Source: Streptomyces barkulensis (GTDB taxonomy: Bacteria > Actinomycetota > Actinomycetes > Streptomycetales > Streptomycetaceae). From it: DNA of 64,000 nt. Below are positions 18,037 to 25,209 of this stretch, piece after piece. The DNA lies in contig NZ_PGSG01000009.1 in assembly GCF_002843305.1 (NCBI RefSeq), forward strand, positions 1 through 64,000, in the 5' to 3' direction. Both the position numbers and the translations under genes were made by a program. Positions within the stretch are counted from its first letter, which is position 1, and every line of letters begins with the position of its first letter. The notes below the pieces were generated by a model that searched no databases, was not told the origin of the DNA, and worked only from the letters and a program-made list of their open reading frames with translations.

Positions 18037-18072
18037 CGGCAGGCCCCGCCCGGTACCGGGCGGGGCCTGCCG
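18037..18072. terminator. Perfect 36-bp palindrome, bidirectional terminator
   Basis: Uninterrupted palindrome CGGCAGGCCCCGCCCGGT and its complement centred on GGTACC. It lies between the convergent membrane-protein gene and the alpha/alpha-barrel gene and would fold as a hairpin in either transcript. Confidence 0.85.
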
Positions 18073-18120
18073 TATACGTGCGGCGGGAGGCGGTGCGGCT
18101 TCCGCCGGGCCGGATCCGGC

Positions 18121-19188
18121 TCAGCAGCAGTCCGGCTCCAGCCCGGCCGGCAGCCCTTCGCCGCCGAAGACCGACACCGTGGCCTCGTCACCGCCGAGCG
18201 CGGCCACGGCCAGCAGCAGCGATCCGGCGGTCCAGGAGGTCAGTTCCTCGGGCCAGAAGGCCTCGTCCTCGAAGACGTAGCCGGTCCAGTACAGGCCGTC
18301 CTCGGCGCGCAGGTGCTGCATCCAGCGCAGGATCTCCAGCGCCCGGTCGGACTCCCCCATCACCCACAGCGCCAGGGCGAGTTCGGCGCTCTCGCCGCCG
18401 GTCACCCAGGGGTTGGGCAGCACGCAGCGCACGCCCAGGCCGGGGACGACGAAGCGGTCCCAGCCGGACTCGATGCGCTCCTTGGCCGCGGCCCCGGTCA
18501 CCGCGCCGCCCAGGACGGGGTAGTACCAGTCCATCGAGTAGCGGTCCTTGTCCAGGAAGCGCTCGGGGTGGTGGCGCACCGCGTGGCCCAGCCAGCCCAG
18601 TGCCAGCTCCCAGTCCGGCTGCGGCTCCTCGCGGTGCTCGGCCAGGGCCAGCGCGCAGCGCAGCGCCTGGTGGATCGAGGAACTGCCGGTCAGCAGGGCG
18701 TCGGTGACGGGGGTGCCGTCGGCCTCGCGCTTCCAGCCGATCTGCCCGCCGGGCTGCTGGAGTTCCAGGACGAACTCCACGGCCGCGCGGACCACCGGCC
18801 ACATGCGGTCCACGAAGGTGTCGTCGCCGGTGGCCAGGTAGTGGTGCCACACCCCGACGGCCACGTAGGCGCAGAAGTTGGTCTCCTTGCCCAGGTCGGT
18901 GGGGCGGGCCGCGTCCCCGTCTGCGTAGGCGGCGTACCAGGAGCCGTCCGCGTTCTGGTGCTCGGCCAGCCAGCGGTAGGCGGCCTCGGCCCGCTCGTGC
19001 TCCCCGGCCGCGTCCAGCGCCATGGCGGCCTCGACGTGGTCCCAGGGGTCGAGGTGGTGGCCCCGGAACCACGGGATCGCGCCGTCCTCGCGCTGGAGGG
19101 CGGCGATGCCCGCGACGGTCCGCTCGGCCTGTTCGGCGGTCAGGACGCCGGGCAGGACCAGCCGTTCGGTGCGGCCCGGGCTCGTCAC
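18121..19188 (-). CDS. Prenyltransferase/glucoamylase-like alpha/alpha-barrel protein
   Basis: 355-aa protein with repeated helical hairpins and QxDGSW-type motifs (HQNADGSWYAAY, LQREDGAIPWF, RAEDGLYWTGY), an (alpha/alpha)6 barrel as in terpene cyclases, prenyltransferases and glycoside hydrolases. It lacks a DxDD motif, so cyclase activity is unlikely; acidic residues near KETNFCAYVA and SMDWYYPVL may form the site. GTG overlaps the upstream methyltransferase stop by 4 bases. Last gene of a three-gene operon with a glycosyltransferase and a methyltransferase, so a role in making or trimming a glycolipid or cell-surface sugar is inferred. Confidence 0.8.
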   Translation of the reverse strand: MTSPGRTERLVLPGVLTAEQAERTVAGIAALQREDGAIPWFRGHHLDPWDHVEAAMALDAAGEHERAEAAYRWLAEHQNADGSWYAAYADGDAARPTDLGKETNFCAYVAVGVWHHYLATGDDTFVDRMWPVVRAAVEFVLELQQPGGQIGWKREADGTPVTDALLTGSSSIHQALRCALALAEHREEPQPDWELALGWLGHAVRHHPERFLDKDRYSMDWYYPVLGGAVTGAAAKERIESGWDRFVVPGLGVRCVLPNPWVTGGESAELALALWVMGESDRALEILRWMQHLRAEDGLYWTGYVFEDEAFWPEELTSWTAGSLLLAVAALGGDEATVSVFGGEGLPAGLEPDCC

Positions 19189-19973
19189 GCCGTCTCCCGG
19201 CCGACGGCGGCGTCGGCCTCGGTGGCGTCGGCCTCGGCGTCGGCGGCGGGCAGGTGCGGCTTGGTGGCGTAGGCCACGAAGCTCTTGCCCATCACCGGGT
19301 TGAGCAGGTCCTCGGCCAGGCGGGTGGCCAGCGGCTTCTTCATGATGTCCCAGACCAGCAGCTTGTGGTACGCGCGCACCGGCAGCGCGGCTTCGTCGCC
19401 GTCCCGGTTCACCCCGAAGGCGCACTTGAGCCACCAGTACGGGGAGTGCAGGGCGTGCGCGTGGTGGGTGCCGTACGGCTTCAGGCCCGCACCCCGCATC
19501 TTCGCCAGCAGTTCGTGGGCGCGGTAGATGCGGATGTGGCCGCCCTCGACCTCGTGGTAGGCGTCGGAGAGCGTCCAGCAGACCTTCTCCGGCCCGTAGC
19601 GCGGCACGGTCACCGCGATCCGGCCGCCGGGGCGCAGCACCCGGACCATCTCGGCCAGGACGCCCTTGTCGTCGGGGATGTGCTCCATCACCTCGGAGAT
19701 GATCACGGCGTCGAAGCTGTCGTCGGGGAAGGGCAGGGCCAGGGCGTCGCCCTCCATCGCGGTGGCCTCGGCGCCCGCCGGGGCCTCGCCCGCCTCCTTC
19801 ATGGCGGCGAACCACTTGGCGACCTCGCGGATCTCCTCGGCGTTGCGGTCCAGCGCGACGACGCGGGCGCCGCGCCGGTAGCACTCGAAGGCATGGCGTC
19901 CGGCGCCGCACCCCAGGTCCAGGACCCGGTCCCCGGGGGCGAGCGGGAAGCGGGAGAAGTCCACGGTCAGCAC
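19185..19973 (-). CDS. Class I SAM-dependent methyltransferase
   Basis: 262-aa enzyme of the Methyltransf_11 type. SAM motif I is VLDLGCGAGRHAFECYRRG at about 17-35, motif II VVALDRN, the adenine-site MEGDALALPFPDDSFD, and IISEVMEHIPDD. The second half carries a WWLKCAFGVN segment for substrate binding. GTG start with GGAAGGCAG upstream. It follows the glycosyltransferase by 90 bp, including a 15-bp tandem duplication, and is coupled to the barrel protein. Confidence 0.88.
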   Translation of the reverse strand: MLTVDFSRFPLAPGDRVLDLGCGAGRHAFECYRRGARVVALDRNAEEIREVAKWFAAMKEAGEAPAGAEATAMEGDALALPFPDDSFDAVIISEVMEHIPDDKGVLAEMVRVLRPGGRIAVTVPRYGPEKVCWTLSDAYHEVEGGHIRIYRAHELLAKMRGAGLKPYGTHHAHALHSPYWWLKCAFGVNRDGDEAALPVRAYHKLLVWDIMKKPLATRLAEDLLNPVMGKSFVAYATKPHLPAADAEADATEADAAVGRETA

Positions 19974-19990
19974 TGGTGTCTGCCTTCCTC

Positions 19991-20020
19991 GGTGCGGTGC
20001 TATGCGGTGCGGTGCTATGC
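19991..20020. repeat. 15-bp perfect tandem duplication
   Basis: GGTGCGGTGCTATGC occurs twice head to tail, with a third degenerate copy after it, in the spacer between the glycosyltransferase and methyltransferase genes. Probably slippage; no function seen. Confidence 0.8.
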
Positions 20021-20063
20021 GGGGCGGTGCGTGCGGTGACGGGCCGGGAGCGTGGGGCTGCGG

Positions 20064-21413
20064 CTAGCGGGGAACGGGCGCGGCGGGGTTGCGGGCCGCG
20101 ACGGCGGCCCGGTAGTGCTCCACCGTGCCGCGGGCGGCCTGCTCCCAGGTGAAGCGGCGCAGCACCCTCTCCCGTCCGGCCGCGCCCAGACGCGCCCGCA
20201 GTTCCGCGTCGCCGAGCAGCCTGCCCAGCGCCGCCGCGAGCGCACCGGCGTCGCCGGGGGGCACCGCCAGACAGGTCTCGCCGTCGGGGCCGGCGACCTC
20301 GGGGATGGCGCCGCCGGTGGTGGCGACCAGGGGGGTGCCGGTGGCCATGGCCTCGGCCGCCGGCAGGGAGAAGCCCTCGTAGAGCGAGGGCACGCAGGCG
20401 ATCTGGGCGCCGCGCACCAGGTCGGCCAGTTCCCGGTCGCTGATGCCCTTGATGAACTCCACCGCGCCGTCGAGTCCGTAGCGCTCCATCGCCTCGGCCA
20501 CCGGACCCTTCTCCGGGCGCTTGCCGACGACAACCAGATGCGCGTTCTCGTGCTCGGTGCGGACCTTGGCCAGGGCCTCGACGAGGTGGACCAGCCCCTT
20601 GAGGGGGACGTCGGCGCTGGATGTGGTGACGATGCGGCCGGGGATCCCGGGGACGGCCGGGTCGGGCGAGAACAGCCGGGTGTCGGCGCCGATGGGCACG
20701 ACGTGGATGCGCTCGGGGCGCACTTCGAGGTCCTCGGTGATCTCCCGGCGGGAGGACCCGGAGACGGTCAGCACGGTGGGCAGCCGCCGGGCGACGCGCT
20801 TCTGCATACGGGTGAAGCCGTACCAGCGGCGCACCGAGGCCCGGCGTCTCCAGCCCTCGGCCGCGGCCAGGTCCAGGCGGCGGTCGACGGTGATGGGGTG
20901 GTGGACGGTGGTGACCAGGGGGAAGCCGATCCGGTCCAGGCCGAGCAGTCCGTAGCCGAGGGTCTGGTTGTCGTGGACGACGTCGAACTCGCCGCGCCGG
21001 GCGGCCAGATGGCGGCGGGCGCGCAGCGAGAAGGTCAGCGGCTCGGGGAAGCCCCCGGTCCACATGGTGGCGACCTCCAGCGCGTCGACCCAGTCGCGGT
21101 ACTCGCCGCGCTTCGGGGTGCGGAAGGGGTCGGGCTGCCGGTAGAGGTCGAGGCTGGGCAGGCGGGTGAGGGTGACCTGACCCGGCAGGCCGTCCTCCTG
21201 ATCCAGTACGGGGTAGGGCTGGGCTCCGATCACCTCGACGCGGTGGCCGAGCCGGGCCAGCTCGCGCGACAGATGGCGCACATAGACGCCCTGGCCGCCG
21301 CAGAACGGGTTCCCCTTGTAGGTGAGCAGCGCGATCCGCAGCGGCCGGCCGCCGTCGGCGGCCTCGCCCGCCAGGGGTCCGGGCGCGGCGCCCCAGGTGG
21401 CCTCTGCCGTCAC
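20064..21413 (-). CDS. GT4-family glycosyltransferase
   Basis: 449-aa retaining glycosyltransferase of the GT-B fold. N-terminal Rossmann half starts RIALLTYKGNPFCGGQGVYV, with the glycine-rich acceptor loop; the C-terminal half has the donor-binding E-x7-E motif EGFSLPAAEAMATGTPLVAT, and VPIGADTRLFSP of GT4 enzymes. Donor and acceptor unknown. GTG at 21413. First gene of the operon, divergent from the TetR regulator and next to the KstR-type operator at 21480, which suggests control by that regulator. Confidence 0.9.
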   Translation of the reverse strand: MTAEATWGAAPGPLAGEAADGGRPLRIALLTYKGNPFCGGQGVYVRHLSRELARLGHRVEVIGAQPYPVLDQEDGLPGQVTLTRLPSLDLYRQPDPFRTPKRGEYRDWVDALEVATMWTGGFPEPLTFSLRARRHLAARRGEFDVVHDNQTLGYGLLGLDRIGFPLVTTVHHPITVDRRLDLAAAEGWRRRASVRRWYGFTRMQKRVARRLPTVLTVSGSSRREITEDLEVRPERIHVVPIGADTRLFSPDPAVPGIPGRIVTTSSADVPLKGLVHLVEALAKVRTEHENAHLVVVGKRPEKGPVAEAMERYGLDGAVEFIKGISDRELADLVRGAQIACVPSLYEGFSLPAAEAMATGTPLVATTGGAIPEVAGPDGETCLAVPPGDAGALAAALGRLLGDAELRARLGAAGRERVLRRFTWEQAARGTVEHYRAAVAARNPAAPVPR

Positions 21414-21479
21414 TCACGGCCCCCTTCTCGAAGGTCCTCGCGGCGATTTTCCGCCGGAGCGTAACCGCCGGCGATATTC

Positions 21480-21493
21480 TGGAACAAGTTTCA
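21480..21493. promoter_or_regulatory. KstR-type operator
   Basis: TGGAACAAGTTTCA is a perfect match to TNNAACNNGTTNNA, the site bound by mycobacterial KstR. It lies in the 304-base divergent region, 67 bases before the glycosyltransferase start and 225 bases before the tetR start; nothing else notable was seen in that spacer apart from a lower-GC patch near the site. Confidence 0.65.
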
Positions 21494-21717
21494 ATGATGC
21501 CCCGGGCACGCCCGGCCCGCGCCCGGGCCCGTCCGCCTCGGGGGGCGGGGCGGGTCCGGCTCGCAAGATTACCGGCCGGTAGAAGTTCCGGACCGAGCCG
21601 GTCCGGGTGATTCACGCCACGGCTCCGCCCTGCGAGGATGCGGCCTTCCGGGCCCCTTGCGGCCCGGGTCCGCGGCGGTGGCCGCCCGGGCCCGACGGGA
21701 CAGACGGCAGGAGAGAC

Positions 21718-22338
21718 TTGACGGCACATCCCGGCTTCCCCTCCGCCCCCGCGCTCACCGAGCGCCAGGAGGCGCGCCGCCGCCGCATCCTGGCGGCCAG
21801 CACCGGGCTGGCCCGGCGCGGGGGCTTCGGCGCGGTGCAGATGCGCGAGGTCGCCGAGTGCGCGGACGTCGCGCTGGGCACGCTCTACCGCTACTTCCCC
21901 TCCAAGGTGCATCTGCTGGTCGCCACCATGCACGACCAGCTGGAGCGGCTGCACGAGACGCTGCACCGGCACCCCCCGAGGGAGCCGGAGCCCGCCGCCC
22001 GGGTCGCGGTGACGCTGATGCGCGCCTTCCGCGCGCTCCAGCGGGAGCCGAACCTGGCGGAGGCCATGCTGCGGGCGTTCACCTTCGCCGACCGCTCGGC
22101 CGGCGCGGAGGTCGACGCGGTCTCCCGGCTCACCACCGAGATCATCCTGGACGCCGTGGGGGCGCGGGACGCGCCGACGCCGAAGCGGCTCTCGGCGGTC
22201 CGCGTCATCGCGCACACCTGGCATTCGGCACTGATCGGATGGCTTTCCGGACGTATTTCGATCGAACAGGTCCAAGAAGACATCGAAACGGTTTGCACAT
22301 TGATCACCGCGGAAACGATCAGTGAAGTGCGCCGGTAG
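21718..22338 (+). CDS. TetR-family regulator, KstR-like
   Basis: 206-aa repressor. The DNA-binding region VQMREVAECADVALGTLYRY, then FPSKVHLLV, is almost the same as in mycobacterial KstR, the steroid/cholesterol catabolism repressor that responds to CoA thioesters. The ligand domain keeps EAMLRAFTFADRSAGAEVD, also KstR-like. TTG at 21718 chosen because CAGGAGAGA is placed correctly before it; earlier in-frame codons are not family-like. A matching operator lies in the upstream divergent region. No steroid genes are nearby, so its ligand here may be another acyl-CoA. Confidence 0.85.
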   Translation: MTAHPGFPSAPALTERQEARRRRILAASTGLARRGGFGAVQMREVAECADVALGTLYRYFPSKVHLLVATMHDQLERLHETLHRHPPREPEPAARVAVTLMRAFRALQREPNLAEAMLRAFTFADRSAGAEVDAVSRLTTEIILDAVGARDAPTPKRLSAVRVIAHTWHSALIGWLSGRISIEQVQEDIETVCTLITAETISEVRR

Positions 22339-22495
22339 TTCGAACCGGCGGTTCGCGCGCCCCCTGTCCGCCTCCAGCGCCCCCGCCTACTTACCGGTAC
22401 TGGCCGAAACTCTGCGTTAACCAGTGCCATTTGTAGGTATCTGTTGACGGGTGTTCGACAACCGTCCCCCGATCAGGGCACTGGAGGATCCGAAC

Positions 22496-23101
22496 GTGAT
22501 TCAGGTATTGCTGGTGCACCATTTCGGCCTGCTGCGGTCCGGCCTGGCCGCGTTGCTCAACGATGCACCCGACCTGGAGGTGCGCGACGTCCCCTGGTCC
22601 AGCGATCCCGGCCGGCTCCGGGCCCTGCGGGCGGACGTGTGCGTCGTGGACATGGACGGCCCCGGGGCCCCGGACGTGGCCGGCATGGCGGAGCTGTGCC
22701 GGCATATGACGTCGGCAAAATGCGGGCTATTGGTTCTGGCCACTCCCGGACGGCCCGGCGCGCTGCGCCGCGCCTATGACGCGCAGGCCCTGGGATTCGT
22801 CAACAAGGACGCCACCCCGCAGAAGTTACTCGAAGGGATCCGGAACGTCGCCGCGGGCAAGAGATACGTGGACGAGTCCCTCGCCCATGATCTGCTGCGC
22901 GCCGCGGACATGCCCCTGACGGCGAGGGAACTGAGCGTCCTGTCGCTGGCCGCCAAGGGCGCGACGGTGTCCGAGATAGCCGGGCGGCTGCACCTCTCGC
23001 ACGGCACCATACGCAACTACATGTCGGCGATAACCCGTAAGACCGGGGCGCGCAACAGAATCGACGCCATACGCATATCGCAGGGCGCCGGCTGGGTGTA
23101 G
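22496..23101 (+). CDS. amfR: AmfR/RamR-like response regulator, contains a TTA codon
   Basis: 201-aa NarL/FixJ-type regulator. The receiver domain (1-120) is degenerate: the N-terminal acidic pocket reads LLVHHFGLLRSG and the acceptor region VCVVDMDG, so phosphorylation may be reduced. The LuxR HTH (140-200) is LTARELSVLSLAAKGATVSE, with GTIRNYMSAITRKTGARNR. In S. coelicolor and S. griseus the orthologue activates the SapB/AmfS operon. Codon 111 is TTA (22826-22828), giving bldA dependence. GTG start with GGAGGA 6 bases upstream. Unlike the usual layout it faces the amf operon tail to tail instead of following it. Confidence 0.85.
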   Translation: MIQVLLVHHFGLLRSGLAALLNDAPDLEVRDVPWSSDPGRLRALRADVCVVDMDGPGAPDVAGMAELCRHMTSAKCGLLVLATPGRPGALRRAYDAQALGFVNKDATPQKLLEGIRNVAAGKRYVDESLAHDLLRAADMPLTARELSVLSLAAKGATVSEIAGRLHLSHGTIRNYMSAITRKTGARNRIDAIRISQGAGWV

Positions 23102-23134
23102 GCGCCTGCGGAGCGAGGGCCCGACCGGACCGTC

Positions 23135-23182
23135 GTCCGGCCGGGCGCACATGTGCGCGGGCACGCGTGCGCCCGGCCGGAC
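23135..23182. terminator. Hairpin between convergent amfR and amfA
   Basis: 16-bp perfect stem GTCCGGCCGGGCGCAC / GTGCGCCCGGCCGGAC with a 16-base loop that is itself partly palindromic. Likely ends both transcripts. The spacer beyond it holds short GC-rich direct repeats of the type CTCGGGTACG. Confidence 0.7.
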
Positions 23183-23253
23183 GGGGCCCCGGGTACGGGG
23201 CTCGGGGTACGGGGTCCGGGCAGGGGCCTCGGGTACGCCTCGGGTACGGGGCC

Positions 23254-25209
23254 TCAGGCCGGGGTGCTCTCCCGGCCCGGCCGGGCGGCGGGCCGGATGT
23301 CGCGGCCGGTGTGCCAGCGCCCCACCAGATCGCGGTACAGCGGTGAGCGCTCCAGCAGTTCGCGGTGGCTTCCGGCGGTGGCGCGGGCGCCGTCCATCAC
23401 CAGTACCCGGTCGGCCCGGTGCGCCGAGCTGATCCGGTGGGCGATCACCACCAGCGTGCCGGGCCGATCCGCGAACGCCCGCTCGGCGCGCGCCTCCGCC
23501 TCCGGGTCCAGATGGCAGGTGGCCTCGTCCAGCAGCACCAGGGGCGCGGGCGACAGATGGGCCCGGCCCAGCGCGATGAGCTGCCGCTCCCCCTGGGAGA
23601 GGACGGCCGGGTCGACCACCGCGTCCAGTCCGCCCAGCCCGGCGGCCAGCGGACCGAGCCCGACCGCCGCCACCGAGGCGGCCACCCTCTCCTCCGGGCC
23701 GCTCTCCGGCGGGCCGCCGGGCAGATCGTCCGGGCACAGGTAGAGCAGGTTCTCGCGCAGGGTGCCGGTGAACACATACGCCTGCTGCGGGATCAGCACA
23801 CGCCGCCGCGCCGACTCGCCGGCGTCCCTCCCGGCGGCGGGGGGCGGAGCACCGTCCACCAGCACCTCACCCCGGCCGGGGGTGAGCAGGCCCGCCACCA
23901 GAGCGGCGAGAGTGGACTTGCCGATGCCGCTGGGGCCCACGACGACCAGATGCTCGCCGGGCTCGACGGTGAGGTCCACCTCGCGCAGCACCGGCTGGGC
24001 GCCGGGGCCGTAGGCGAAGGTCACCGAGCGCAGCTCCACCCGGGAGCCCGCCGCGGACCGGGCGGAAGCGGGGGCAACGGGGGCGGCGGGTACGGGCGCG
24101 GGGGCCGGCGCGGGGGCCGGCTTCGCGCCGGCCGGCGCGCCCTCCCGCCGCGGGTCCGCGCCGACGAGCCGGTCCAGGATCACCAGCAGCCGGGTGCCTG
24201 CCGCCCCCAGGGCGCTCATCAGGGTCCGCAGGGCGGGCAGCAGCGACTGGGTCAGATAGGTCAGCGCGCCCAGCAGCGCGCCCGCCGTGAGCCCCCGGTC
24301 CAGCAGCCACGGGGTGGCCAGCAGCAGCAGCACGACGGGCAGATGCCCGGCCACCCCCAGCGCCACGGTGCGCGCGGCGGCCCACCGGGCCAGCGAACGG
24401 GCCGCCCCCACCTCGGTGGCCACCAGAGCGTCCGCCTCACCGGCGGTGCGCCGCTCGGCGCCGCACGCCACGACGTCCCGCAGCCCGGCCGCGACGGCTC
24501 CGTAGCGCGTGGAGAGGGCCTCGTCCGCGTCGAGGAAGTCCCGCTGGCGCGCCGCCATCGGCACCAGGGTGGCCGTGAAGAGCAGCAGTCCCAGCACCAG
24601 GGGCGGCAGTACCACCAGGAGCAGCAGGGGGTGGAGGGAGGCCAGCCCGGCCAGCGCCCCGGCCGCGGTGAAGACGAAGGAGCGCAGCACCAGCACCAGC
24701 CCGGCGAAGCTGTCCCGGGCCAGCTCGGTCTGGTGGGTGAGGCGGGAGACGGAGGAACTGTCCGTCCGGGCCGGTTCGGCCACCGCCCCGTGCAGGGCGC
24801 GGGTCACCACATGGCGCAGCAGCCCGTCGCGCAGCGGCTCCACGAGGTCGGCCAGCCCGCGGAAGACCCCCCGCACCGCCAGGCCGCCGACGACGGTCGC
24901 CGCGGCGGCCACCGCCAGCCAGGCCAGCCCCGTCCCGGTGCTCCCGGCCAGGAAGCCGCGGTCCAGGGCCTGGGCCACGCCGTAGCCGACCAGGAAGGTC
25001 TGCGCGGACTCCAGCAGCGACCAGCCACCGAGCCGGACCAGGACGCGCCGGCGGCGGCGCAGGAAGCGCGCGGCGCGCGGCAGGAGGCGGCGGGCCGGGC
25101 CCGGGGCGGTACGGTCCACCGGGTCCACCGGGTCCACCGGGTCCACCGGGTCCACCGGGCCCACCGGGCCCACCGTGTTCGCTGGGTTCACCGGGTCCAC
25201 CGGGCTCAC
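23254..25209 (-). CDS. amfA: ABC transporter ATP-binding/permease (AmfA-type)
   Basis: 651-aa half-transporter that with AmfB exports the modified AmfS/SapB peptide. Six transmembrane helices lie between about 55 and 330; the ATPase follows an Ala/Pro linker, with Walker A VVGPSGIGKST, Q-loop LIPQQAYVFTGTL, a variant signature LSQGERQL and Walker B LVLLDEATCHLD. The start GTG overlaps the amfB stop. The first 35 residues are a repeat of Val-Asp-Pro units encoded by a 9-bp tandem repeat (25112-25171), absent from ordinary family members as far as I know. Confidence 0.9.
   Translation of the reverse strand: MSPVDPVNPANTVGPVGPVDPVDPVDPVDPVDRTAPGPARRLLPRAARFLRRRRRVLVRLGGWSLLESAQTFLVGYGVAQALDRGFLAGSTGTGLAWLAVAAAATVVGGLAVRGVFRGLADLVEPLRDGLLRHVVTRALHGAVAEPARTDSSSVSRLTHQTELARDSFAGLVLVLRSFVFTAAGALAGLASLHPLLLLVVLPPLVLGLLLFTATLVPMAARQRDFLDADEALSTRYGAVAAGLRDVVACGAERRTAGEADALVATEVGAARSLARWAAARTVALGVAGHLPVVLLLLATPWLLDRGLTAGALLGALTYLTQSLLPALRTLMSALGAAGTRLLVILDRLVGADPRREGAPAGAKPAPAPAPAPVPAAPVAPASARSAAGSRVELRSVTFAYGPGAQPVLREVDLTVEPGEHLVVVGPSGIGKSTLAALVAGLLTPGRGEVLVDGAPPPAAGRDAGESARRRVLIPQQAYVFTGTLRENLLYLCPDDLPGGPPESGPEERVAASVAAVGLGPLAAGLGGLDAVVDPAVLSQGERQLIALGRAHLSPAPLVLLDEATCHLDPEAEARAERAFADRPGTLVVIAHRISSAHRADRVLVMDGARATAGSHRELLERSPLYRDLVGRWHTGRDIRPAARPGRESTPA
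25112..25171. repeat. 9-bp tandem repeat in amfA
   Basis: About six to seven copies of CGGGTCCAC, the last ones with a C for T change, continuing as degenerate copies to 25209. It encodes (V-D-P)n at the N-terminus of AmfA. As a multiple of three it can change copy number without breaking the frame. Confidence 0.85.

Noticed and set aside
25112..25209. Short regular repeats considered as a CRISPR array
   Set aside because: Units are 9 bp, head to tail and without spacers; they encode a Val-Asp-Pro repeat in amfA.
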